Assembly (NCBI GenBank): GCA_013214445.1
Contig: JABSPG010000330.1
Coordinates: 1 to 5,191 of the forward strand
Direction: 5' to 3'
DNA from: Ekhidna sp.
GTDB lineage: Bacteria > Bacteroidota > Bacteroidia > Cytophagales > Cyclobacteriaceae
Length of the DNA stretch: 5,191 bases
Shown one piece after another: positions 1 to 5,163 of the stretch. Position 1 is the stretch's first letter. The number at the start of each line of letters is the position of its first letter. Under the pieces are notes generated by a model. The model made no database searches. It saw nothing but the letters and a program-made list of their open reading frames with translations, and was not told the origin of the DNA. A program made the translations under genes and the position numbers.

Positions 1-181
1 TTACATAGCTAACTTGTTGACCCTTACACCTCTTTTCAATCCATTCAAACAACCCTGTGAAACCTGATAATACATTCTTGAATGTTCGACTAGATAGCAC
101 CTTTTTTTTGTCTGATTGAACCATCAAACAAGTTTTAAATGTGTTCTTGTCAACATCAATACCAACGCAATACTTTTCCAT
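1..181 (-). CDS. IS110-family transposase, N-terminal part (runs off the window)
   Basis: The first 60 codons of an IS110-type transposase are seen, with ATG at 181-179 and the reading frame open to the window edge. The N-terminus reads MEKYCVGIDVDKNTFKTCLM. The GIDV-D segment (residues 7-11) matches the first strand of the RuvC-like DEDD nuclease domain, with Asp9 as the expected first acidic catalytic residue. The last visible residues (QQVSYV) sit where the family normally continues into the MEATG motif carrying the next acidic residue, so the cut is by the window, not by mutation. IS110 enzymes are DEDD recombinases, and members studied in detail use a bridge RNA encoded in the element's non-coding end. 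The start has no Shine-Dalgarno sequence but an AT-rich leader. The serine-containing C-terminal domain, the right end and the assignment to IS110 or IS1111 subgroup cannot be checked here. Family call is firm; activity is unknown. Confidence 0.85.
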   Translation of the reverse strand, partial: MEKYCVGIDVDKNTFKTCLMVQSDKKKVLSSRTFKNVLSGFTGLFEWIEKRCKGQQVSYV

Positions 182-245
182 AATAATTGATTTAATGTGT
201 AAATGATTGACCCTGTTCTTGCATCGATTTTTCTCATAATTGATA

Positions 246-294
246 CTTGATCAAGCACTCAGCTCGTCATTAGGTACTGTCCTATCTCATCAAG
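246..294 (-). repeat. 6-bp stem enclosing a 37-nt loop (candidate donor-binding loop)
   Basis: CTTGAT (246-251) pairs with ATCAAG (289-294). Within the loop TAGG (271-274) can pair with CCTA (281-284). The RNA-sense segment ATGAGATAGG (290-281) is complementary to the minus-strand sequence 429-420 at the proposed left end of the element (nine Watson-Crick pairs and one G.T). The first arm is also part of a self-complementary CTTGATCAAG (246-255), so an alternative small hairpin is possible. Confidence 0.4.
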
Positions 295-301
295 AAAATA
301 A

Positions 302-374
302 CAGGTAGAAGGTATTCCTGCCGCAAGTGGATCATCTGGTGATGTCCTTAGATTCGCGTAATCTCTTCTACCTG
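302..374 (-). repeat. 10-bp inverted repeat enclosing a branched loop (candidate target-binding loop)
   Basis: CAGGTAGAAG at 302-311 is perfectly complementary to CTTCTACCTG at 365-374, with 53 nt between. Inside are two further hairpins: AGATT/AATCT (350-354/360-364, 5-nt loop) and GGA-CATC/GATG-TCC (329-331, 333-336/341-347, TGGT loop, one bulged T at 332). The branched shape is more than expected from random AT-rich DNA. In RNA order this is the first loop, which by analogy with IS621 would be the target-binding loop. Confidence 0.6.
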
Positions 375-414
375 AGGAGTCAACAATAAAATTGCACTTT
401 TTTAATGGAATACA

Positions 415-444
415 ATTATATGAGATAAGCGGGATTTTTGGCAG
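415..444 (-). promoter_or_regulatory. Putative sigma70-like promoter at the IS left end
   Basis: A perfect TATAAT lies at 420-415 on the minus strand. An 18-nt spacer separates it from CTGCCA (444-439), a 4-of-6 match to TTGACA. In IS110-type circles the -10 box sits in the left end and the -35 is supplied by the joined right end. If so, the flanking CTGCCA here is only a fortuitous substitute. TATAATTG is also one base away from the Bacteroidota TAnnTTTG element. It would drive the bridge RNA and perhaps the transposase. Confidence 0.4.
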
Positions 445-496
445 GTAATTGGCAGATAGCTAAGTAAGGCCATGCGCAATATCGTCTGTTAGCTGC
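430..496 (-). other. 5' half of the attC site of cassette C, interrupted
   Basis: Three bases after the stop codon of the 298-aa gene lies the inverse core GCAGCTAAC (496-488). It is the exact complement of GTTAGCTGC at the start of the same cassette (1784-1776), as required for an attC re-formed in the excised circle. The following AGACG spacer and ATATTGCGCATGGCC would be the L'' arm. The matching L' arm (GGCCATGCGCAATAT on the minus strand) and a good GTTRRRY core are not found between here and position 1. The site is therefore cut by the inserted element, and its second half should lie beyond the element's right end. Confidence 0.65.
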
Positions 497-499
497 TGG

Positions 500-1396
500 T
501 TAAATTTGATTTGTTGCGTTTCTGTTCCACATTTCAATTAAGTCTCTTAAGTCCTTATTAAGAGTGTTGTAAGTGATTTCGGCAGACTTGAAAGATTGAA
601 CAAGCCATTTAATCACTACAGCGCTCACCTGCTTAGCAATGGTTAAAGCAAGGATGGCACTAGTTTTAGCATGTTCGTTGTTTATGTTCACATTCGACTG
701 TTTAAGTTGAAGAATGCTTAGAAATTCTGAATGGGCGTAGTTTGAAAAAAGTTTATATGTACTAGATGTAAATTCTGTAGCCAATCTGCTTTCTTCGATT
801 AAATCATTCCAACTGTTTATCCTTGGAAGTCCATAGTTGTTGAGTTTCCATTTTTGATTTTTATTGAGTTCGGAATAAAATGGATCTGCCTCAATTTGTT
901 TTCTGATATCTTCAATTTCCTTGGCTTCCTCTTCTTTCTTTTGTTGCATATCTGGATGTATTCCAGGATCAAAAGATTGCCGAGTTAGAAGCCCCGAAAT
1001 CTCCCAAAGTTTGAATCTGAAGTACTTTTCTTCTTCGGGAATATCAGACATGTAGATGTACTCAAGAGTTAGAAAGGTCTCAAGCAATGCTCTGGTTAAG
1101 ATGTAAGTTGAAGAGATATCTATGATTTTTACCGAACCCTTCAATTGTTTTGAGCTTATTTCTTGACCCTCTGCAATTGTTGAAATACTTAAAGAATGGA
1201 ATACGATCTTAAGGATCAGTGGTTCAAAGTATCGTTCCCACTCTTTGCCTTGAATTTTGGCGTTGTGCAGTGTGTTTGTTAGATCTCCTAATTTTGTTGC
1301 TAATTCGCGAACACCTTTTGCAGTCTTATCTACAGATTTAGGGTAATACTTTTCAAGTAATTCATTGATTCGTTGTAGATCGATTTTGCGGTTCAC
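500..1396 (-). CDS. 298-aa helical protein, DUF5677/HEPN-like (second gene of cassette C)
   Basis: Function is not known. The predicted protein is soluble and almost all helical, with no signal peptide or clear membrane segment. Two spots resemble DUF5677-type and other HEPN-like proteins: the helix TRALLETFLTLEYIY (residues 101-115, with Arg102 and Glu106) and SNYAHSEF (218-225, with His222). The middle (about 150-172) is a charged helical stretch rich in Lys and Glu. The classical HEPN RNase signature RX4-6H is not apparent, so nuclease activity is not claimed. The start is GTG at 1396-1394. It overlaps the TGA of the upstream 121-aa gene as GTGA, which indicates translational coupling and supports this start over internal ATGs. 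The stop lies 3 nt before the attC inverse core. With the 121-aa gene it forms a two-gene cassette; co-function is likely, for example as a complex, a toxin-antitoxin-like pair or a defence module, but this is inference. Confidence 0.8.
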   Translation of the reverse strand: MNRKIDLQRINELLEKYYPKSVDKTAKGVRELATKLGDLTNTLHNAKIQGKEWERYFEPLILKIVFHSLSISTIAEGQEISSKQLKGSVKIIDISSTYILTRALLETFLTLEYIYMSDIPEEEKYFRFKLWEISGLLTRQSFDPGIHPDMQQKKEEEAKEIEDIRKQIEADPFYSELNKNQKWKLNNYGLPRINSWNDLIEESRLATEFTSSTYKLFSNYAHSEFLSILQLKQSNVNINNEHAKTSAILALTIAKQVSAVVIKWLVQSFKSAEITYNTLNKDLRDLIEMWNRNATNQI

Positions 1397-1758
1397 TGTT
1401 GCTCTCTTGGAAGTTTATGTTGGATACCTCTTAATTTAAGTTCAATGTTGTGAAGGTCGTTCCAATACTTTCCAACATTCTTCCAGTTACCGACCCAGTT
1501 AAACTGAAATCTGAAAACTAAGAGCCTGACAAAAAAACGTTCGATCAGAGTTAATTCGTCAAATGATTTGAAGTTCTTGAGTTCATTTAGTTGATTCTGT
1601 ATTTCCTGAGTGTTTGTTAGTTCAGTTAACGAGTTCGCCTCTGTTTTCAGGTGGTTAACAAAAGAGTTAAAGATGTAAGCAGTTATGTGCTCGTTCTTGA
1701 TCTCTGAAATCTGGTTCAGTAATTTAGTAGTTCTGATTTTGAGTTCACCGTTTGGCAT
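1393..1758 (-). CDS. 121-aa hypothetical protein (first gene of cassette C)
   Basis: I do not recognise this family. The product is a small, mostly helical soluble protein. The N-terminal half is polar and helix-forming (about residues 8-65). It is followed by an aromatic and basic segment with the landmarks ERFFVRLLVFRFQFNWVGNW (about 73-92) and a basic tail (RGIQHKLPREQQ). The hydrophobic run is interrupted by Arg and Asn and is unlikely to span a membrane. ATG at 1758-1756 lies 25 nt from the cassette edge, preceded by CAAGAG, at best a weak ribosome-binding site. Its TGA overlaps the GTG start of the 298-aa gene by 4 bp. The tight coupling suggests the two products act together, and a small upstream partner in such a pair can be an antitoxin or a regulatory subunit. 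The sequence itself gives no direct evidence for either. Confidence 0.75.
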   Translation of the reverse strand: MPNGELKIRTTKLLNQISEIKNEHITAYIFNSFVNHLKTEANSLTELTNTQEIQNQLNELKNFKSFDELTLIERFFVRLLVFRFQFNWVGNWKNVGKYWNDLHNIELKLRGIQHKLPREQQ

Positions 1759-1777
1759 GGCTCTTGGGAGATCTGGC

Positions 1778-2016
1778 AGCTAACGTCTAGCTAAGCGGCG
1801 GTTTGTCCACACTTAGCTTGAAAGCACTAAAAGTAACGAAGGTGTACCACCCCTCAAAAGTTATCTCGAAGAAAATGCGTTGTGAAAGATTAACCCCAGA
1901 AGCACCACAGTTGCTAAGGCTTATCAACTTTCAGAAGGGTGCACCGAAGTGGAACAGTAGCTGGTCAGGTTGGGAATAGCACCCCGACAAATGCCGCTTA
2001 GCAACTGTTAGATGAC
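1778..2016 (-). other. attC recombination site of cassette B (unusually long, 239 bp)
   Basis: The inverse core GTCATCTAAC (2016-2007) begins 3 nt after the TPR stop. It is the exact complement of GTTAGATGAC at the cassette start (2817-2808). The arms L'' GCTAAGCGGC (2002-1993) and L' GCCGCTTAGC (1799-1790) pair perfectly over 10 bp. They extend, after a 1-versus-2-nt bulge, by six more pairs (TTTGTC/GACAAA). The core is GTTAGCT (1784-1778), close to GTTRRRY. The central part is about 180 bp and lacks a convincing gene. Known attC sites are mostly about 60-140 bp, so this one is oversized. It also holds an extra inverted copy of part of its own arm (1907-1918). Confidence 0.8.
1907..2008. repeat. 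12-bp perfect inverted repeat inside the long attC
   Basis: ACAGTTGCTAAG at 1907-1918 is the exact reverse complement of CTTAGCAACTGT at 1997-2008. The second copy covers part of the L'' arm, the spacer and the edge of the inverse core. The first copy therefore offers an alternative partner to the normal L' arm at 1790-1799 and could form a shorter competing hairpin. It may be the remnant of a second attC. Confidence 0.75.
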
Positions 2017-2019
2017 GTT

Positions 2020-2805
2020 TCAATTGCACATTTGCAACTCTTCAGTTGTAAGTTGTTCCCCTAAGCTCTGGGCAATTAATAGATCAGAACAGCCGTCAGC
2101 TTTTTTATTCGCCGCAAGTTTATAAGTTCCTCTGTTGAGAAATGCTAGAGCATAGGAGTTGTCAAGTTCGATTGCTCTGTCAAAGTCCTTAAATGCAATT
2201 TCATAGTTAGCTAGTTTAGCGTAACTACATCCCCTGTTGTTGTAAAGTTGAGGATCATTTGGAGAAAATCTAAGAGCTATCGAATATGCTTCAATTGCTT
2301 CAGTATGTTGATCTAGTTCGTCTAGAGAGAATCCTAAGTTATCGAGAGCTGTAACGTAATTAGGATCTAGGTCAATGGCTCTTTTGAAAAAACCTATGGC
2401 TTTTTCATGTTTTCCTTGATCTTGGTAAGCATATCCAATGTTGTTGATTATGATTGGATTCTCTTCTGAGTAATTTAATGCTGTTCGATAATCTTCTATA
2501 GCATTGTCATATTCACCAATTATCCTGTAGCAAGCTCCACGATTGTTGTATTCAAATTCAGATTTACTTCCGTTACTTATAGCTAGCGTATAGTATTTGA
2601 TAGCCTCATCAACGTCACCTAAGTTCTCATATGAGTGTGCGATCTTACTAAAGAGTTCGCCAGTTTTTTTTTTACCTGCCTTCTTATAGTAGTGAAGAGC
2701 TGAATCATATTGTTCTTTCTCATAAAATATATCAGCTTGCTCAATAAAGTTATCAGTTGAACAGCTTATAGTTATCAATAGAAGAAGAAAGGAGAGGTAC
2801 CGCAT
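2020..2805 (-). CDS. TPR-repeat lipoprotein, 261 aa
   Basis: This is a predicted exported lipoprotein built of tetratricopeptide repeats, a scaffold for protein-protein contacts. The N-terminus has an Arg, a hydrophobic stretch and the lipobox LITISC, with Cys15 as the lipidation site, followed by Ser-Thr-Asp. From about residue 21 to 231 there are six to seven consecutive TPR units, with repeated landmarks such as YNNRG (86-90), INNIGYAY (120-127), ALDNLGFS (153-160), YNNRGCSY (188-195) and FLNRGTY (222-228). The tail (DGCSDLLIAQSLGE, then a terminal MCN) resembles the Cys-containing ends of Bacteroidota TPR proteins. The partner is unknown. ATG at 2805-2803 is only 11 nt from the cassette edge and has no Shine-Dalgarno sequence. 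Another ATG at 2812 is in a different frame, and the signal peptide follows directly, which fixes the start. The stop is 3 nt from the attC. It is the single gene of its cassette. Confidence 0.88.
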   Translation of the reverse strand: MRYLSFLLLLITISCSTDNFIEQADIFYEKEQYDSALHYYKKAGKKKTGELFSKIAHSYENLGDVDEAIKYYTLAISNGSKSEFEYNNRGACYRIIGEYDNAIEDYRTALNYSEENPIIINNIGYAYQDQGKHEKAIGFFKRAIDLDPNYVTALDNLGFSLDELDQHTEAIEAYSIALRFSPNDPQLYNNRGCSYAKLANYEIAFKDFDRAIELDNSYALAFLNRGTYKLAANKKADGCSDLLIAQSLGEQLTTEELQMCN

Positions 2806-2810
2806 ATGTC

Positions 2811-2929
2811 ATCTAACGCCCAACTAAAATGAGTATGCGCCCCAGTTGCTAGAAGCACTGTAGTTTCTTATTCGCAATGTCATATCAAAGGGCTCATTTC
2901 GCATATTCATTTTAGTGTTTGTTATGGGC
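2811..2929 (-). other. attC recombination site of cassette A, 119 bp
   Basis: The inverse core GCCCATAAC (2929-2921) lies 4 nt after the KAP gene stop. It is the exact complement of GTTATGGGC at the cassette start (5118-5110). L'' CTAAAATGAATATGCG (2915-2900) pairs with L' CGCATACTCATTTTAG at 15 of 16 positions. GAGCCC and GGGGC just inside can extend the hairpin. The core GTTAGAT (2817-2811) fits GTTRRRY exactly. Length and layout are typical for attC. Confidence 0.88.
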
Positions 2930-5117
2930 TTTTTTACCATCTTCCTACATCTTCGAGTGTATAAAAGTTGTAGTATTTCTTTTCTTCAAATCCATCTTCA
3001 TAAGCTTTATTGAAGAATTTTATTGCTGCAAGTTCGTCTTTAGTCAAGTCATCACCATCTATTTTCTCTAGACGTGCCTTAATTTCTTCCACATCCATTC
3101 CCTCCAATAGTTGGTACTTAGCTAGTTGAAAACCGGTTACTGTTCCAGACGTCATATAACTTCTTGTAATACATAGGATCAGAATCTCAAGTAGTTTTCT
3201 GTCATCTGAAATTAGTTTCTTAAACTCCTTGTCATAAAATGAGCTGTTATGAAGTTTTAAATCTGGTAATAAGAATATCAACTCTTGGCCATTGAGGAAA
3301 TCTTGCCTTTTGAGATATTCTTGAAAAAGTTTTTTAGACGCTTTTTTATACCATTTAATGAGTTCTTTACCGTAAGAAACATTATCTCCTGAAGGATCCT
3401 CAAAAACACCATACCACATCCGATTTGAGTATAATTCTCCTTTATCTGACATTTCTTTAGCTCTCAGTAAAGAGTTGAGAGTATAAAAAGAAGAAAAGCT
3501 TAATGTTTTAATTGAGTCAGTCACATGTTTTTCAATAACTGAACGTCTTAATTCTTGATTACTTAACCTATCTAACTGTTTTGAACAAAATCTCTGAGCA
3601 ATCATGAAATCTGAGTCAAACGAATAGAACGTTTCTCTTTCATATTCGATTGAATCTGAAAACTTGAATGTGGCTAATACCATTCTTTCAATTTGCTCAG
3701 GGGGCACATTTAAGCTTTTTATTTCTATCCAATTTAGGAACTGAAACAGTTTGTCATGTTTTTGTAAATCCTCCAAGATTCTGATTTTCTCATCAATGTC
3801 TATGCTGTTGATGAATCCATCAAAAACACTTTCTTGAATGTCAAAATTTGCAAGCTGAAGATTAAAATACCTATCGAAATAGTTCGGATTTGCTATCCTT
3901 TTTTCTCGAATTAAATCCTCGGTCGAGGTATGGCTTACAAAGCTTATTTGGTCAAATACAAACAGGTCATTTATTATTTTTTTGGATAGACTATCCAGAG
4001 TCTGTTTTTCAATAAATTCTGATTTGGACTCTTCCTTGTTATGTCCAGAATATGAATTGAAAAACGTCTGATTCTTATCTGTATCAGTTAGTTCGTTTTT
4101 GGAATCAAGAATAAAATCATATGCTTCAGGTTTGAAAATCCTTAAAGCTTCAATCAAGAAGAAATCCCGAATGTTTAACTCTTTATAAATTGAAGGTAAT
4201 CTAAGCTTTACACTGTTGTTAAACCTGTAAACATCCCTCAAGGATTTAAAGAGCTTGATAAAATCCTCATTTCCTAAATTCTTAAATGAGCTATTTATGG
4301 CATTTTCAATGTCTTGACTGTTAAAAATGTGGGTCAAGCTGTCAATGAATAACCTTTCTATGTCTGTTCTGGAAATTCTAGGAAGCGTATAATCAACTTG
4401 AACTATTTTCTCAATATACTTTTTGCCATTTTCTCCAAATTGCTTTTCCAAAGCCCCTGTAACTACTTCTCTATCATATGCCAGGAGAAAAATTGTGTTG
4501 GCGAAATTCCCATTTAGCTTTACCAGTTGGAATATGTCAGTAATTTCAGAAGGGGTTAGACGGTCAATATCGTCAATTGTGATGTACAACTTTACCTTAC
4601 TATCGATTAGAAGTTCATCGACATCCTTTTTTAACTGACCGAGATCTTTTTCTTTAGTTAGTCCATCTAGAAAAGATTTAGCGTCTTTAACTGCCTCTCC
4701 TGTTCCTGAATGTACATATTTCAACCAGTTAAGGTGTCCTAAGAAATCTGCGAGTTTTTTTGAGGCTTTTTGAAGCTTGCCTTTTTGACTCTCGAACTTT
4801 AGATAGAGTTCCTTTAGAAAGATATTTTGAAGCTCTTTCTGTCCAGAGAACATCCAAGGGTTAAAGTTTAAAACGATTATATCCTTTTCTATTTCAGATG
4901 ATAATCTTGTCACTTCTTCAGTTATGAAATTGATTAGTGTAGATTTTCCCGATCCCCAATGCCCATTCACTCCTAAAACAATACTTTCATTGTTGTCTGC
5001 GAATGAGTTAACTAATCCATTAGCAATTTCTTCAGCAAACAAGTATCTGCCTAGTTTATCATCATCTCTATTATTTAAGGGGAGATCAGTGTACATCTTT
5101 TAGATTATTGCCCATAA
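2817..5117 (-). mobile_element. Integron gene cassette A (KAP NTPase), 2301 bp
   Basis: The boundaries are G5118|T5117 in GTTATGGGC and G2817|T2816 in GTTAGAT. The inverse core after the gene is the exact 9-bp complement of the cassette start. Most gene cassettes are about 0.5-1 kb, so this is a large one. Coding density is near total: 21 nt before the gene, 4 nt between stop and attC. Confidence 0.83.
2934..5096 (-). CDS. KAP-family P-loop NTPase, 720 aa
   Basis: This is a predicted ATPase of the KAP group of P-loop NTPases, a family that includes animal Kidins220 and the F-plasmid phage-exclusion protein PifA. Visible motifs are Walker A GHWGSGKST (45-53, Lys51), the KAP-typical NFNPWMFSGQ (77-86), Walker B KLYITIDDIDRL (169-180, acidic Asp175/Asp176/Asp178), FLLAYDRE (203-210), LRDVYRFNNSVKL (286-298) and DFFLIEALRIFKP (311-323). 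NPNYFDRYFNL (403-413) is also common in this group. Many KAP proteins have membrane helices inserted between Walker A and B. None is evident here, so it is probably cytosolic. Residues from about 420 to 720 are helical without a recognised domain. ATG at 5096-5094 is 21 nt from the cassette edge, preceded by AAAAG, a weak ribosome-binding site. The stop is 4 nt from the attC. At 2.16 kb it is large for cassette cargo. A defence role is plausible by family and context but not shown. Confidence 0.9.
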   Translation of the reverse strand: MYTDLPLNNRDDDKLGRYLFAEEIANGLVNSFADNNESIVLGVNGHWGSGKSTLINFITEEVTRLSSEIEKDIIVLNFNPWMFSGQKELQNIFLKELYLKFESQKGKLQKASKKLADFLGHLNWLKYVHSGTGEAVKDAKSFLDGLTKEKDLGQLKKDVDELLIDSKVKLYITIDDIDRLTPSEITDIFQLVKLNGNFANTIFLLAYDREVVTGALEKQFGENGKKYIEKIVQVDYTLPRISRTDIERLFIDSLTHIFNSQDIENAINSSFKNLGNEDFIKLFKSLRDVYRFNNSVKLRLPSIYKELNIRDFFLIEALRIFKPEAYDFILDSKNELTDTDKNQTFFNSYSGHNKEESKSEFIEKQTLDSLSKKIINDLFVFDQISFVSHTSTEDLIREKRIANPNYFDRYFNLQLANFDIQESVFDGFINSIDIDEKIRILEDLQKHDKLFQFLNWIEIKSLNVPPEQIERMVLATFKFSDSIEYERETFYSFDSDFMIAQRFCSKQLDRLSNQELRRSVIEKHVTDSIKTLSFSSFYTLNSLLRAKEMSDKGELYSNRMWYGVFEDPSGDNVSYGKELIKWYKKASKKLFQEYLKRQDFLNGQELIFLLPDLKLHNSSFYDKEFKKLISDDRKLLEILILCITRSYMTSGTVTGFQLAKYQLLEGMDVEEIKARLEKIDGDDLTKDELAAIKFFNKAYEDGFEEKKYYNFYTLEDVGRW

Positions 5118-5140
5118 CCTTTAGCTTCCTGTCATATCAT
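5110..5140 (-). other. Core site at the upstream edge of cassette A (end of an upstream attC or of attI)
   Basis: GTTATGGGC on the minus strand (5118-5110) is the crossover site where cassette A joins what precedes it. The bases just upstream (GAAGCTAAAG) resemble the L'-spacer end of cassette B's attC (TTAGCTAGAC before GTTAG), so this may be the end of another attC. An attI site next to an integrase gene is the alternative. The partner arm lies outside the window, so these cannot be told apart. Confidence 0.5.
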
Positions 5141-5157
5141 TATTTCAAGAAGCATTA

Positions 5158-5163
5158 ATTATA
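5158..5163 (-). promoter_or_regulatory. Possible -10 box upstream of cassette A
   Basis: A perfect TATAAT on the minus strand lies about 60 nt upstream of the KAP start codon and outside cassette A. No matching -35 is seen 16-18 nt upstream, and the region is AT-rich, so it may be chance. If real, it would read into all three cassettes. Confidence 0.2.

Larger units (their letters stand above)
205..408 (-). ncRNA. Putative IS110 bridge RNA (seekRNA)
   Basis: This non-coding stretch between the proposed left end and the transposase start is where IS110-group elements encode their bridge RNA. In RNA order it contains a short AT-rich 5' region (about 375-408). Next comes a large loop closed by a perfect 10-bp stem (374-365 with 311-302) holding two small hairpins: 364-360/354-350, and 347-341/336-329 with one bulge. 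A second loop is closed by a 6-bp stem (294-289 with 251-246). Two successive stem-enclosed loops after a 5' segment is the arrangement known for target-binding then donor-binding loops. A TATAAT at 420-415 would place transcription start near 408. The RNA ends are guesses; the 3' end could be anywhere from about 240 to the transposase start. Stems were found by eye, without folding energies. Confidence 0.5.
1..429 (-). mobile_element. Left part of an IS110-type insertion sequence, inserted in a cassette attC
   Basis: The element comprises the transposase start (1-181) and the non-coding DNA upstream of it. The outer boundary is inferred, not proven. A minus-strand CT at 429-428, followed by TATCTCAT and a TATAAT box, is proposed as core dinucleotide plus left end, because a segment of the putative bridge RNA can pair with exactly this stretch. 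Outside it lies attC sequence of cassette C (from about 496), whose second half is missing, consistent with insertion into that attC. IS110-type elements lack conventional terminal inverted repeats and usually make no target duplication, so the edge cannot be read directly. The other end and the rest of the attC should lie beyond position 1. Confidence 0.55.
430..1783 (-). mobile_element. Integron gene cassette C (two genes, attC truncated)
   Basis: The cassette starts at the T of G|TTAGCTGCC (boundary between 1784 and 1783) and contains the 121-aa and 298-aa genes. Its recombination site begins at 496 with an inverse core exactly complementary to its own first bases. The 5' leader is 25 nt and the 3' gap 3 nt. 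The end at 430 is the proposed edge of the inserted IS, not the true cassette end. Without an intact attC it should no longer be excisable on its own by an integron integrase. Confidence 0.7.
1784..2816 (-). mobile_element. Integron gene cassette B (TPR lipoprotein), 1033 bp
   Basis: Both recombination boundaries are visible: G2817|T2816 in GTTAGATGAC at the start and G1784|T1783 in GTTAGCT at the end. The inverse core at 2016-2007 matches the cassette start over 10 bp. One gene fills it apart from an 11-nt leader and the attC. No promoter is evident inside, so transcription probably comes from upstream. Confidence 0.82.

Noticed and set aside
378..496. A complete alternative attC for cassette C ending at minus-strand GTTGACT (384-378), with ATTGCGC (480-474) pairing GTGCAAT (397-391)
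   Set aside because: The spacing is plausible, but the arm pairing is only 7 bp with one G.T, far weaker than in the two intact attC sites, and it would place the TATAAT inside the attC. Kept as a competing reading of the IS boundary.
500..1396. Calling the 298-aa protein a HEPN ribonuclease toxin
   Set aside because: No RX4-6H motif is apparent; the similarity is limited to helical pattern and two short motifs.
1778..2016. CRISPR-like or small-RNA repeat region between the TPR and 121-aa genes
   Set aside because: There are no regularly spaced direct repeats; the inverted repeats are explained as attC arms.
2811..2933. Rho-independent terminator after the KAP gene
   Set aside because: The hairpin is a standard attC with matching core sites, and the short T run next to the stop is not placed after a GC-rich stem on the coding strand.
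4423..4638. Plus-strand 71-codon open frame inside the KAP gene
   Set aside because: It is antisense to the conserved Walker B region of a clear gene, has no family resemblance and no start signal; a shadow frame.
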